Assembly (NCBI RefSeq): GCF_030230605.1
Contig: NZ_JASPDO010000004.1
Location: forward strand, 1-64,000
DNA length: 64,000 nucleotides
Origin: Brevibacterium sp. UMB1308A
GTDB lineage: Bacteria; Actinomycetota; Actinomycetes; Actinomycetales; Brevibacteriaceae
Direction: 5' to 3'
This document shows positions 8,903-17,599 of this stretch, one piece after another. Position 1 is the stretch's first letter. Each line of letters starts with the position of its first letter. The notes under the pieces were generated by a model that saw only the letters and a list, made by a program, of their open reading frames with translations, ran no database searches and was not told where the DNA came from. A program made the position numbers and the translations under genes.

Positions 8903-10418
8903 GACGGTCGAGAACCAGCCCGGGTATCTGCCACCATCGGATTTTGAGGCGAGCCTGGATTCGGTACGCCCCGCCGATTACAGCGACGTCGGCCAAGCCC
9001 ACGCCCTAACCAAGGCCTATCCGGACACGCTGCGCTACTCGGAGGCCACGGATTGGCTCGTCTATTACGACGGTGTCTGGTACGAATCCGCACCCGCAGC
9101 CCAAGCCGTCGCCCAGGAGCTCACCGAACGCCAACTGGCCGAGGCTCACAAGCTGCTCGAAGACGCCAAAGACCAGCTCGCTGCCACGGGGGCTGCCATG
9201 TTGTTGGCGTCGATGTCGAAGGCGAAAGCCCAGGCCATGTTCAACACCGCCCAACAAGAGGCGTTCGCCTCCTTCGAGGACGCGAAAACCTATGCGGCCT
9301 ACGCACTCAAACGCCGCGAATCGCGCGGGATCACCAACTGCCTGAAAGAAGCCCGCCCCATGCTGCTGACCACCCCTGAGCAGCTCGATGCCGACCCGTA
9401 TCTGCTCAACACCCCAAAAGGCACCTACGATCTGCGCCACGGAGCCGCATCGCGCCGCGACCATGACCCGGCGGACCTGGTGACCAAGCAGACCAGCCTC
9501 GACCCGGGCACCGACGGCGCGCACCTGTGGCAGGAAGCCCTCGAAGTTTTCTTTCAGGGCGATGCTGAGCTCATCTCCTACGTGCAGCGCATCGTCGGCT
9601 TGGCTGCGATCGGGCAGGTCTTCGTCGAGGCCCTCGTTATCGCTTACGGGGATGGTCGTAACGGAAAATCGACGTTTTGGAACACGATCGCCCGGGTGCT
9701 GGGCACCTACGCGGGCAACATGAGTGCTGATGTGCTCACGATCGGTGGGATGCGCAACGTCAAGCCTGAGCTGGCAGAGGCCAAAGGCAAACGCCTCATC
9801 ATCTCCGCCGAGTCCGAAGAAGGCGTGCGCATGTCCACCTCCGTGGTCAAACAGCTGGCCTCCACCGACCAGATCTACGCGGAGAAGAAGTACAAGGCAC
9901 CGTTTGCCTTCACCCCTTCGCACACCTTGATTCTCTACACGAACCATCTGCCACGGGTGGGTGCGATGGATGCGGGCATCTGGCGCAGGCTCATCGTCAT
10001 CCCCTTCGAAGCGAAGATCGAAGGCACATCCGACATCAAGAACTATGCCGACTACCTCTATACGCAGGCAGGCGGGGCGATCCTGGCCTGGATTATGGAG
10101 GGCGCGCACCTCATCCACGCCGAGAACTACCACCTCAAGGCCCCGGCCCGAGTGGTGGAGGCATCAGTGGCGTACCGGGAAGAGAACAACTGGTTCGCCC
10201 AGTTCCTCGAGGCCAACTGCGACCTCGACCCTGGGCTGTCGGAACGGGCCGGGGATCTGTATCAGACCTATCGGGCGTGGGCGATGTCGACCTCTGGGTG
10301 GGCGCGTCCCATGGTCGATTTCAACGCGACTGTTGAACATCACGGCTTCACACGTAAAAGGACGATGCACGGCATGTTCGTCCACGGTTTGGCCTTGAAG
10401 AACGAGTTCGACACCTAA
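8865..10418 (+). CDS. Phage/plasmid primase-helicase, P4/D5 family
   Basis: ATP-driven replicative helicase of the D5/P4-primase C-terminal type (superfamily 3). The D5_N-like region covers residues 40-220. The Walker A motif GDGRNGKSTF begins near residue 262, and the LYTNHLPRVG and IWRRLIVIPFEA motifs follow. A separate N-terminal primase domain is absent, as in many short phage versions. The start is uncertain: the ORF opens at a GTG at 8865 inside the truncated M20 gene, while the family-like sequence starts around YLPPSDFEASLD (about residue 25). The gene may therefore have lost its native start at the junction. Confidence 0.88.
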   Translation: MESIWRSATRFAKTVENQPGYLPPSDFEASLDSVRPADYSDVGQAHALTKAYPDTLRYSEATDWLVYYDGVWYESAPAAQAVAQELTERQLAEAHKLLEDAKDQLAATGAAMLLASMSKAKAQAMFNTAQQEAFASFEDAKTYAAYALKRRESRGITNCLKEARPMLLTTPEQLDADPYLLNTPKGTYDLRHGAASRRDHDPADLVTKQTSLDPGTDGAHLWQEALEVFFQGDAELISYVQRIVGLAAIGQVFVEALVIAYGDGRNGKSTFWNTIARVLGTYAGNMSADVLTIGGMRNVKPELAEAKGKRLIISAESEEGVRMSTSVVKQLASTDQIYAEKKYKAPFAFTPSHTLILYTNHLPRVGAMDAGIWRRLIVIPFEAKIEGTSDIKNYADYLYTQAGGAILAWIMEGAHLIHAENYHLKAPARVVEASVAYREENNWFAQFLEANCDLDPGLSERAGDLYQTYRAWAMSTSGWARPMVDFNATVEHHGFTRKRTMHGMFVHGLALKNEFDT

Positions 10419-10432
10419 GCCAGACGGGCCTT

Positions 10433-10526
10433 ATGACGACCTATGACGACCCATATGTGAGTTTGCTATAGGGCAGAAAATATAGCCCTTAGGAAAAGTC
10501 CATATCGCATCGTCATAGGTCGTCAT
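10433..10526. repeat. Long inverted repeat with tandem 10-mers between primase and nuclease genes
   Basis: ATGACGACCTATGACGA (10433-10449) is repeated perfectly in inverted orientation at 10510-10526. Each arm contains a tandem TATGACGACC-type repeat. The 60-bp centre is unusually AT-rich for the region and has a second, imperfect hairpin around TATAGGGC and TAGCCCTTA. It lies directly after the phage primase gene in the only sizeable gap of the cassette. A replication origin, an operator or a transcript-end structure are all possible. Confidence 0.7.
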
Positions 10527-10554
10527 GGGCCTCTCACACGAGAGGACATGAACC

Positions 10555-10833
10555 ATGAACGAGCACGCAATCGAACAGCACTTGAAGAAAGCCGTTGAGG
10601 CGATTGGTGGCCTGTGCTGGAAATTCACCAGCCCCGGTACCGCAGGGGTTCCAGACCGCATCTGCATTCATCGCGGACGCGTCATCTTCGTCGAACTCAA
10701 AGCCCCCGGATGCCTTCCACGCCCCGTCCAACGCCGTCGCATCCAGCAGCTCAAGGATCACGGCGTTGATGCGGTCGTCGTTGACAACATTGACGCGATC
10801 CAGGAGGTGGCTGATGCGCTACGAGCCGCATGA
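10555..10833 (+). CDS. VRR-NUC domain nuclease
   Basis: A 92-residue stand-alone VRR-NUC protein of the PD-(D/E)XK nuclease superfamily. The active site is visible as GVPDR (Asp), followed by the beta strand VIFVELKAPG carrying Glu-x-Lys, and the late QQLKDHGVDAVVVDN segment is typical. Such proteins sit beside SNF2-like helicases in phage replication modules and are thought to resolve branched DNA. The 3' end overlaps the helicase start by 20 bp, so the two are co-translated. Confidence 0.9.
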   Translation: MNEHAIEQHLKKAVEAIGGLCWKFTSPGTAGVPDRICIHRGRVIFVELKAPGCLPRPVQRRRIQQLKDHGVDAVVVDNIDAIQEVADALRAA

Positions 10834-12175
10834 CTACCAACAACTGGCCACCGCCTTCATCGAAGACCACCCGCAGGCCGCGATCCTGCTCGGGATGGGG
10901 CTGGGCAAGACGGTGATCACCTTGACGGCAATCTGGAACCTGCTGCTGGACTCCTTCCACGCCCGCCGCGTCCTCATCGTCGCACCCCTGCGAGTCGCCC
11001 GCGATACCTGGCCCGCCGAGGCCACCAAATGGGACCACCTGGCAGGACTCACCATTGCCGTGGCCGTGGGGTCGAAAGCCCAGCGGGTGGACGCGCTTGC
11101 CGCCGAGGCGATGGTGACCGTCATCAACCGCGAAAACGTGCCCTGGCTGGTGCGCCACCTCGGCAACACATGGCCGTTCGACATGGTCGTCATCGACGAG
11201 CTGAGCTCGTTTAAGAACCACCGGGCGCAACGGTTCAAAGCACTCGCCTCCGTGCGACCACGCATCACCCGGATCGTGGGACTGACCGGCACGCCAGCAG
11301 CCAACGGGCTGATGGACCTGTGGGCGCAGTTCCGTCTCCTTGATGAGGGCCAGCGCCTCGGCAGGTTCATCACCCACTACCGCAACCGCTGGTTCGTACC
11401 CGATCGGCGAAACGGCCAGCAGATCTTCACCTACAAGCCCGCACCCGGTGCCGAGGACGAGATCTACGAGGCGATCAGCGACATCACCTTGTCGATGCGC
11501 ACCACCGACTACCTGCGCCTGCCCGAGCTGACGGTCACCACGACGCTCGTCGACCTCGAACCGAAGGAGCGCAAAGCCTACGAGCGGTTGCGAGATGAGA
11601 TGGTGCTCGACCTCGACGGGCAGGTCATCGACGCCGCGAACGCCGCAGCACTGTCAGGCAAGCTGCTACAGCTGGCCTCCGGTGCGATCTACGACGAGGA
11701 CGGCAACACCGTAGTGGTGCACGACCGCAAACTCGACGCGCTCGAAGACCTCGTGGAGGCGGCCAACGGCCAGCCGCTGCTCGTGGCCTACTGGTTCAAA
11801 CACGACCGTGAGCGCATCACCGAACGCTTCCCTGGGGCCCGCGAGCTGAAAACCAGTACCGACATCAAAGCGTGGAACGCCCGCGAGATTCCGCTGGCGC
11901 TCATCCACCCGGCCTCAGCCGGACACGGGCTCAACCTCCAGCAAGGCGGCAACCTCCTGGTCTGGTTCTCCCTGACCTGGTCCTTGGAGCTCTACCAACA
12001 GACCAACGCAAGGCTCTACCGCCAGGGACAAGACCAGCCGGTGACGATCACCCACCTGGCCGCAGACCACACCCTCGATGAGGCGGTACTGGCCGCGCTG
12101 GACAACAAAGACATGACACAGGCTGCGTTGATCAATGCGGTCGCCGACACTCTGGGAAAGCAGGCACACTCATGA
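10814..12175 (+). CDS. SNF2/DEAD-like phage helicase
   Basis: Superfamily 2 ATPase of 453 residues. Walker A is GMGLGKT near residue 27, motif II is VIDELSSF (a DELS variant of the DEAH box), motif III LTGTPAANG, and the C-terminal helicase lobe has the HPASAGHGLNLQQGGN and QTNARLYRQGQ motifs (V and VI). An upstream in-frame start exists at 10595, but AGGAGG lies 6 bases before the ATG at 10814 and the sequence MRYEPHDYQ fits the family N-terminus. It overlaps the VRR-NUC gene by 20 bp and the next gene by 4 bp. Confidence 0.9.
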   Translation: MRYEPHDYQQLATAFIEDHPQAAILLGMGLGKTVITLTAIWNLLLDSFHARRVLIVAPLRVARDTWPAEATKWDHLAGLTIAVAVGSKAQRVDALAAEAMVTVINRENVPWLVRHLGNTWPFDMVVIDELSSFKNHRAQRFKALASVRPRITRIVGLTGTPAANGLMDLWAQFRLLDEGQRLGRFITHYRNRWFVPDRRNGQQIFTYKPAPGAEDEIYEAISDITLSMRTTDYLRLPELTVTTTLVDLEPKERKAYERLRDEMVLDLDGQVIDAANAAALSGKLLQLASGAIYDEDGNTVVVHDRKLDALEDLVEAANGQPLLVAYWFKHDRERITERFPGARELKTSTDIKAWNAREIPLALIHPASAGHGLNLQQGGNLLVWFSLTWSLELYQQTNARLYRQGQDQPVTITHLAADHTLDEAVLAALDNKDMTQAALINAVADTLGKQAHS

Positions 12176-12636
12176 ACGACCACCCCATCTGGGACTACTT
12201 CGACTACCGCAAAGCCGCCATCGGCGTCCTCCAGGACTACGCAACCCAAGCTGCCATTCTCCAGCAAGGCGACGGGTACGCCAACGAGCTCAAAGCCTCA
12301 CTGACCTCAATCGGCTCACCCCGATTCGACGGCCTGCCACGGGGCAACAACCGGCACGCCGGTGAAGCGAGAGTCTGCTCGATCCTCGACAACCTCGACG
12401 CGCTCAAAGCCCGCAACCAAAAAGCGCAGGCCTACATGGATTGGTTCAACCCGGCCTGGGAAAGCCTCAGCGACGATGACCGGCTGGTCCTCGAGGTCTT
12501 CTTCCTCGACGACCTCTCCGCCGAGGACGCCGCCGTCAAAGTCGCCGAACACTTCTACGTCGAACGCAAGACTGCCTTCGCCAAGAAGCAGCGCGCCCTT
12601 GCCCGCTTCGCGCGTCTCTTGTTCGGCAGAGACTGA
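12172..12636 (+). CDS. Phage regulatory protein with sigma-like C-terminus
   Basis: A 154-residue protein overlapping the helicase stop by 4 bp. The first 90 residues look helical. The C-terminal 50 residues (LSDDDRLVLEVFFLDDLS... AVKVAEHFYVERKTAFAKK) resemble the sigma region-4/HTH fold of phage late-transcription regulators of the ArpU/DUF1492 kind, which occupy the same place between replication and packaging genes. The function is inferred from that resemblance and position only. Confidence 0.65.
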   Translation: MNDHPIWDYFDYRKAAIGVLQDYATQAAILQQGDGYANELKASLTSIGSPRFDGLPRGNNRHAGEARVCSILDNLDALKARNQKAQAYMDWFNPAWESLSDDDRLVLEVFFLDDLSAEDAAVKVAEHFYVERKTAFAKKQRALARFARLLFGRD

Positions 12637-12722
12637 AGCATTGGCGCGCATGAGTGTCGCAAAGAGGGGATGACTTTCAGGGTGTGCCTGTCGCATGCTG
12701 TAAGTGGTTGAAAAGTAGGTCC

Positions 12723-12761
12723 CGACCCCCAGACGAATCATCACGGTCCGTCTGGGGGTCG
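12723..12761. terminator. Hairpin after the replication operon
   Basis: A perfect 12-bp inverted repeat CGACCCCCAGAC with a 15-base spacer, 86 bp after the sigma-like gene and 31 bp before the HNH gene. No U-tract follows, so a terminator or a processing signal is suggested rather than shown. Confidence 0.5.
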
Positions 12762-12792
12762 TTGCCATGAACGACAAGGGGCGGTGAGACGG

Positions 12793-13170
12793 ATGCCTTT
12801 CAAACCCAAGCGCCCGTGCTCCCAGCCGGGCTGCCCCGAGCTGACCGAGACGCGGTTCTGCCCCGAGCACGCCCGCGCCGAGGACACCCGCTACCGGACC
12901 TACCAGCGCGACCCGAAGATCAACCGACGCTACGACCACCGGTGGCGAAAGATCCGCGCGGCCTACGTCGAAGCCCACCCGTTGTGCGAGGACTGCCTGG
13001 CCCGTGGCCGGTACACGCCCGTGGCTGAGGTCCACCACGTGATCCCGCTCGACCACGGCGGCACCCACGACGAGTCGAACCTGCGCAGTCTGTGCAAGCC
13101 GTGCCACTCGCGCCAGTCCGCGCTCGATGGCGACCGGTGGCGGCAAGCCCCTCGGGTCTACAGCTACTAA
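12793..13170 (+). CDS. HNH endonuclease (phage packaging type)
   Basis: A 125-residue HNH nuclease. Two N-terminal zinc-ligand pairs (CSQPGC, then FCPEHA) are followed by the HNH core: CEDCLARG, VAEVHHVIPLDHGGTHDESN and LCKPCHSRQ. Phages of this type encode an HNH protein beside terminase, where it assists DNA packaging by nicking at cos or during headful cleavage. The ATG at 12793 is chosen; an in-frame GTG at 12784 is possible. About 250 bp without a recognisable gene separates it from the small terminase. Confidence 0.88.
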   Translation: MPFKPKRPCSQPGCPELTETRFCPEHARAEDTRYRTYQRDPKINRRYDHRWRKIRAAYVEAHPLCEDCLARGRYTPVAEVHHVIPLDHGGTHDESNLRSLCKPCHSRQSALDGDRWRQAPRVYSY

Positions 13171-13418
13171 AAAGCGCTGTGTGCCCGCCTGTCGCGGCCT
13201 CCCTGCCGACCCTCACCTGTGCCAACCTCGAGGTCGCTGGCCCGGCACGTGGCGACGTGGCGCGCTTGCCGAGGGGGTGGGGGCGAGCGGATCTCCACAG
13301 CTGGGCTGCTCCTCAGCGGGCGGGGCCAACCGTGCGCAAAACCGCCGAATCAAACGGGGTATTGACCCCTTCACGCCCTCCACACCAGGGCACGATGCCC
13401 CAGGAAGGAGGCGAGACC

Positions 13419-13994
13419 ATGGCCAAAGACGGCACCAACAGGGGCGGACGCAGGGTGCGCGCTGGGGCGAAGCCCGAGGCGCTTTCCGACAAGCTCGCCT
13501 CAGGTCGCCCCGCCACCCGGCTCACGACACCTGCCGAGCTCGATGTGTTCGACCTGGACGGCACCGACATCGGCGATGGTGCGCTGCTCGCAGGCGAGCC
13601 GATGCCAGAACCCGGCGAATATCTGTCGGCTGAGCAGCGTGACGGCCAACCGCTCGGCGCGGATTTGGTCTACCGGGAGACGTGGAGCTGGCTGGATGAA
13701 CGTGGTTGCACCGAGTTCGTCTCCAAACGGCTCATTGAGCAGTACGCGCAGGCGTTCGCCCGCTACATCCAGTGTGAGCAGGCGATTTCCAAGTTCGGTC
13801 TGCTCGGCAAACACCCCACCACGGGAGCTGCGATCGCCAGCCCGTTCGTGGCCATGTCGCAGTCGTTCGGCAAGCAGGCCAACGTGTACTGGTACGAGAT
13901 CTTCGACATCGTACGCGCCACCTGCACCACCGACTACTCCGGCACCACACCAGGCGATGAGGTCATGGAGCAACTGCTCAAAGCCTCCTCCTAA
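13419..13994 (+). CDS. Phage terminase small subunit, P27 family
   Basis: A 191-residue DNA-recognition subunit of the packaging motor. Basic Gly/Arg-rich N-terminus, a central YRETWSWLDERGCTEFVSKR region and the IEQYAQAFARYIQCEQAISKFG helix typical of the P27 group, ending in an acidic tail. AGGAGG lies 7 bases before the ATG, which fixes the start. A large terminase gene should follow in an intact phage; instead metK follows and no large terminase is found in the window. Confidence 0.82.
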   Translation: MAKDGTNRGGRRVRAGAKPEALSDKLASGRPATRLTTPAELDVFDLDGTDIGDGALLAGEPMPEPGEYLSAEQRDGQPLGADLVYRETWSWLDERGCTEFVSKRLIEQYAQAFARYIQCEQAISKFGLLGKHPTTGAAIASPFVAMSQSFGKQANVYWYEIFDIVRATCTTDYSGTTPGDEVMEQLLKASS

Positions 13995-14082
13995 CGCCCC
14001 GCGACCCCTTGTTTCGTTTCCTGCCTGCCCGGCACCCGGGCGGGCTTTCTTGTTGTTCGCTTTTGTGAAAGGAGCCCTCCGC

Positions 14083-15273
14083 GTGTCTGTAGTGCGAAGT
14101 GCTGAATCTGTGTGTATCGGCCACCCCGACAAGCTGTGCGATCTGATCGCAGACCACATCCTCGATGACATCCTCACCCTCGACCCGACGGCACGCGTGG
14201 CCGTTGAGGTCATGGCCACCGGCAGGCGCATCATCGTCACCGGCGAGATCACCACCACCATCCGGCCGCAGCTGCGCGCCTGCACGCGGGAGGCGCTGCG
14301 ACGGGCCGGGTACAACCCGAACCGGTTCCTCATCTACGTGTGGGTGCGCCGACAATCCGCCGACATCGGCGCAGGCGTCACCACCTCCATCGAGGCGCGT
14401 GCGGGTGACGAGTCGGCGTATGCGAGCCTGGGGGCGGGCGATCAGGGCACCGTCTACGGGTACGCCACGAACGAGACGCCCCAGCGCCTGCCGCTGCCGC
14501 TCGTGCTCGCCCACGAGATCTGCCGCCGCCTCGATACAGCCCGCACCGACGGCACCATCCGTGGGATCGGCCCCGACGGCAAATCCCAGGTCAGTGTGGT
14601 CTACGACGAGCTGGGCACCCCGGTCGGCATCGACACCGTGATCGTCTCCATCCAGCACGATGCGAACAAAGACACAGGTGTTCTTGAACGGGAGGTGCGC
14701 ACGCTGGTCGTCGCTCCCGCTATCGAGGCGCACCTGCCCGGTGCCACGGCTGAGCGCGTGTTGGTCAACCCGTCGGGACGGTTCGTCACAGGTGGCCCCA
14801 CCGCTGATACCGGGCTGACCGGGCGCAAGCTCATGGTCGACACCTACGGTGGGCTCGGCCCGCACGGCGGTGGCGCGTTCTCGGGTAAGGACCCCTCCAA
14901 GGTCGACCGGACGGGTGCGTACATGGCGCGCCTGATCGCGAAAACCGTGGTGGATGCGCGCCTGGCCGAAGAATGCCACGTCGCTATCTCCTATGCGATC
15001 GGTAAGGCCGACCCGGTCGCGTTCCACATCGACACCTTCGGCACAGGTCAGCACTCGGACTGGCTGCTCACCGACGCCGCCCAGGCGATCTTCCCGCTGC
15101 GACCGGCCGCGATGATCGAACGCCTCGGCCTTAGAGCCCCCATCTACGCGAAGCTTGCCACCTGCGGGCACATGGGCCATGGCCTGAGCGAGTGGGAATG
15201 GACACTGCCATATGCCGACAAGCTCAAGACGGAGGTGACCCGCCGTGCTCATCAAGCAGCTACCCATCAGTGA
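14083..15273 (+). CDS. metK: S-adenosylmethionine synthetase, phage-borne
   Basis: Makes S-adenosylmethionine from methionine and ATP. At 396 residues it is full length, with the GHPDKLCD ATP-binding motif near the N-terminus, the GAGDQG signature, and the catalytic GGGAFSGKDPSKVDRTGAY loop. The GTG at 14083 is chosen because GAAAGGAG is about 8 bases upstream. The gene sits inside the packaging cassette and overlaps the methyltransferase gene by 29 bp, so the pair is probably co-translated and the synthetase may feed the methylase. It looks divergent from housekeeping MetK and is likely a second copy in the cell. Confidence 0.93.
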   Translation: MSVVRSAESVCIGHPDKLCDLIADHILDDILTLDPTARVAVEVMATGRRIIVTGEITTTIRPQLRACTREALRRAGYNPNRFLIYVWVRRQSADIGAGVTTSIEARAGDESAYASLGAGDQGTVYGYATNETPQRLPLPLVLAHEICRRLDTARTDGTIRGIGPDGKSQVSVVYDELGTPVGIDTVIVSIQHDANKDTGVLEREVRTLVVAPAIEAHLPGATAERVLVNPSGRFVTGGPTADTGLTGRKLMVDTYGGLGPHGGGAFSGKDPSKVDRTGAYMARLIAKTVVDARLAEECHVAISYAIGKADPVAFHIDTFGTGQHSDWLLTDAAQAIFPLRPAAMIERLGLRAPIYAKLATCGHMGHGLSEWEWTLPYADKLKTEVTRRAHQAATHQ

Positions 15274-16495
15274 GCTCAAGCCCGCCGACTACAACCCGCG
15301 TAAGGACCTGAAGCCCGGGGATGCGGACTACAAGAAACTCAAGCGGTCGTTGACCGAGTTCGGTTACGTCGAGCCGGTGATCTACAACCACACCACCGGC
15401 CACGTCGTCGGCGGCCACCAGCGCCTGAAAGTACTCGCTGATCTTGGCCACACTGATGTTGACTGCGTGGTCGTCGAGCTGGACGAGACCCGCGAAAAGG
15501 CCCTGAACGTCGCGCTGAACAAGATCAGCGGCGACTGGGATGAACCCAAGCTGGCCCTGCTCATCGCCGACCTGGACGCGGCTGACTTTGATGCCGAGCT
15601 CACCGGCTTCGACGATGACGAAATCCAGGCGATGATTGGTTCCCTCGACGATGACGAGGTCACCGATGACGGCTTCGATCTCACCGCCGCTCTCGAGGCC
15701 GCATCGTTCGTCAGGCGCGGGGACATCTGGACCATCGGCAGGCACCGGCTGGTCTGCGGGGATGCCACCAACGCAGACGATGTCGCGGTGCTCATGGATG
15801 GCAAGAGCGCGAACCTGGTGCTCACCGACCCGCCCTACAACGTCGCCTTCGAGTCCTCCGACGGGCTCACGATCAAGAATGATGCGATGAAGGCAGACTC
15901 CTTCTACGAGTTCCTGCTCACCGCGTTTACCAACATGGCGGGCGTTCTCGACAAGGGCGGGTCGGCGTATGTGTTCCACGCCGACACCGAAGGGCTGAAC
16001 TTCCGCAAAGCGTTCATCGACGCCGGGTTCAAACTCTCCGGCTGCTGCATCTGGGTCAAAGACTCCCTCGTGTTGGGACGCTCGCCGTACCAGTGGCAGC
16101 ACGAACCAGTGCTCTACGGGTGGAAGCAGGGAGCCAAGCACAAGTGGTTCGCTGACCGGAAACAGACTACGATCTGGAACTTCGCCAAGCCGCGTAAGAA
16201 CTCCGACCACCCGACCTCCAAGCCGCTGGACCTGCTGGCCTATCCGATCCGCAACTCCACTCAGGCCAACGCGATCATCCTCGACACGTTCGCTGGCAGC
16301 GGTTCGACCCTGATGGCCGCCGAGCAGACCGACCGCATCGCCTACCTCATGGAGTTGGACGAGAAGTACGCCTCGGTGATCCTGCGCCGCTACGCCGAGG
16401 CGACCGGGGATGCGGCCGGGATTACCTGCCAGCGAGGCAACACCCAGTACACGTACCTGGATCTGGTCAAACAGGTCGACCGCGACCGCGAATAA
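15245..16495 (+). CDS. ParB-like domain fused to a DNA adenine/cytosine-N4 methyltransferase
   Basis: A 416-residue fusion. Residues 1-100 are a ParB/sulfiredoxin-like domain (ELKPADYNPRK, VVGGHQRLKVL). The rest is an amino-methyltransferase of the N6-adenine/N4-cytosine class, with the catalytic DPPY at residues 195-198 and the SAM-binding FAGSGST at about 349. The DPPY-first order indicates the beta class. No restriction endonuclease gene is adjacent, so it is a solitary phage methylase, probably for evasion of host restriction. The overlap with metK suggests coupled supply of the methyl donor. The start is a GTG. Confidence 0.92.
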   Translation: MLIKQLPISELKPADYNPRKDLKPGDADYKKLKRSLTEFGYVEPVIYNHTTGHVVGGHQRLKVLADLGHTDVDCVVVELDETREKALNVALNKISGDWDEPKLALLIADLDAADFDAELTGFDDDEIQAMIGSLDDDEVTDDGFDLTAALEAASFVRRGDIWTIGRHRLVCGDATNADDVAVLMDGKSANLVLTDPPYNVAFESSDGLTIKNDAMKADSFYEFLLTAFTNMAGVLDKGGSAYVFHADTEGLNFRKAFIDAGFKLSGCCIWVKDSLVLGRSPYQWQHEPVLYGWKQGAKHKWFADRKQTTIWNFAKPRKNSDHPTSKPLDLLAYPIRNSTQANAIILDTFAGSGSTLMAAEQTDRIAYLMELDEKYASVILRRYAEATGDAAGITCQRGNTQYTYLDLVKQVDRDRE

Positions 16496-16540
16496 AACCC
16501 CGCAATATGCAGGCAAAACAGGGGCGTGAAAATGAGCCGT

Positions 16541-16597
16541 TGATGAGGGCAAAAACGACTGGATAAGCGGAAAAACGTATGGCTGTATGTACATGAC
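16541..16597 (+). repeat. Duplicated leader element, copy A
   Basis: A 57-bp segment matching 17600-17656 at about 48 of 57 positions, including the identical 20-mer TATGGCTGTATGTACATGAC and the identical ACGACTGGATAAGCG. Both copies sit about 35-50 bp upstream of a small gene with similar AAAGGAC ribosome-binding regions. A shared promoter or operator is likely; the ATGTACAT centre is palindromic. Confidence 0.8.
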
Positions 16598-16643
16598 CAA
16601 AAGCACCCCCACACCTGGGGGAACCGAGCGAAAAGGACTGGTC

Positions 16644-16829
16644 ATGAGTGAATTACACATCGAAATCAGCGAGCTCATCGCAGCCGGAGTCAACGTCTAC
16701 GACCCCGAGGAAACCCTGCGGGTTGCCAGAGCTCGCGGCTACCAGCTGGTGGTGCGCGTGATCGAATACGACCCGACGCGTTTCCTCAGCATGGTGGCCG
16801 CCTGGTTCGAGAAGGAGGTCGTGGCATGA
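16644..16829 (+). CDS. Small phage protein, unknown function
   Basis: A 61-residue protein starting MSELHIEISELIAAGVNVYD, located after the methyltransferase and overlapping the next gene by 4 bp. An upstream in-frame ATG (16587) lies inside the repeated leader element and is unlikely to be used. No domain recognised; the composition and conserved overlap suggest a real gene translated together with the following one. Confidence 0.65.
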   Translation: MSELHIEISELIAAGVNVYDPEETLRVARARGYQLVVRVIEYDPTRFLSMVAAWFEKEVVA

Positions 16830-17476
16830 GCATCCTCGCCTTCACCCCGCACAAAACGGGCAGGAAAAAGCTCGCCCAGCTTCTCGCCGATCACCTTGGC
16901 ACCGAGGTCACCTATCTGGGCACGCCCTCGTTTGCCTACCAGATCGCAGACGCCACGCTGGATCGGGACTGGACCCTCTACCTGCCAGATGGCATCGAGG
17001 CGCAGGCCGTGCTCGAGTCCGCACACAAGGCGGGCTTTGAAACCGCCGACCCGGGCGAGGTGGCGTTGACGGTCACGATGCCCACCACCGGGTGGAGTGA
17101 GCGCACTCGCGCCAACCTCGAAGCGCTCCTAGCGGCCAAAGGGCCACTGATCGCCAAGGCCCTGGGCATCCCGGCCACACCCGTGCAGTTCAACGATGAC
17201 GAGACCGTCTCGTTCCCGTGGTGTGAGTCGATTACGCCGGAGACGGCACGCGAGGCGGTGATCCCGCTTGTGGCAAAGCTCTGCCAGCGCGCCCAGGAGG
17301 CAACCCGGATCCGATCCACGCCGCCTGCACCGGGCAATGACAAGTACACGATGCGCTGCTTCCTGCTCTCCCTGGGCTTCATCGGCCCCGAACACAAGCA
17401 GGCACGCCGCATCTTGCTGGCAGGCCTGGAAGGCGACGCCGCCTGGCGCACCCCGGTAAGCAGGAAGGAGAACTGA
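16826..17476 (+). CDS. Phage accessory protein of the family often labelled virulence-related
   Basis: A 216-residue soluble protein. The N-terminus (KKLAQLLADHLGTEVTYLGT, then PSFAYQIADA) and the C-terminus (YTMRCFLLSLGFIG, RILLAGLEG) match what I recall of a protein family found in replication/packaging modules of gut Firmicutes and actinobacterial prophages, usually annotated only as virulence protein. There is no evidence for a virulence role; the biochemical function is unknown. It overlaps the preceding small gene by 4 bp. Confidence 0.65.
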   Translation: MSILAFTPHKTGRKKLAQLLADHLGTEVTYLGTPSFAYQIADATLDRDWTLYLPDGIEAQAVLESAHKAGFETADPGEVALTVTMPTTGWSERTRANLEALLAAKGPLIAKALGIPATPVQFNDDETVSFPWCESITPETAREAVIPLVAKLCQRAQEATRIRSTPPAPGNDKYTMRCFLLSLGFIGPEHKQARRILLAGLEGDAAWRTPVSRKEN

Positions 17477-17599
17477 CGCATCAATCGCAACGCCTGACCT
17501 GCTGGCACCCGGAAACCCTGCCACGAGCGGGGTTTCCCCTCGTCACAAGCCTTGATTCTCCACGGTCTCCGAGTGCTGTAGATCCCAAAAAATAGTGCC

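Noticed and set aside
9006..10133. Long minus-strand ORF opposite the phage primase
   Set aside because: Composition is that of an antisense shadow (Val/Arg/Gly/His-rich) and the plus strand carries clear helicase motifs.
13171..13418. A gene in the 248-bp gap between HNH endonuclease and small terminase
   Set aside because: Frames are open because of high GC, but no start with a ribosome-binding site and no coherent protein were found.
13978..15279. 433-codon minus-strand ORF opposite metK
   Set aside because: Shadow of the metK frame; the plus strand has all MetK signatures.
15260..16693. 477-codon minus-strand ORF opposite the methyltransferase
   Set aside because: Shadow frame; DPPY and FAGSGST motifs are on the plus strand.
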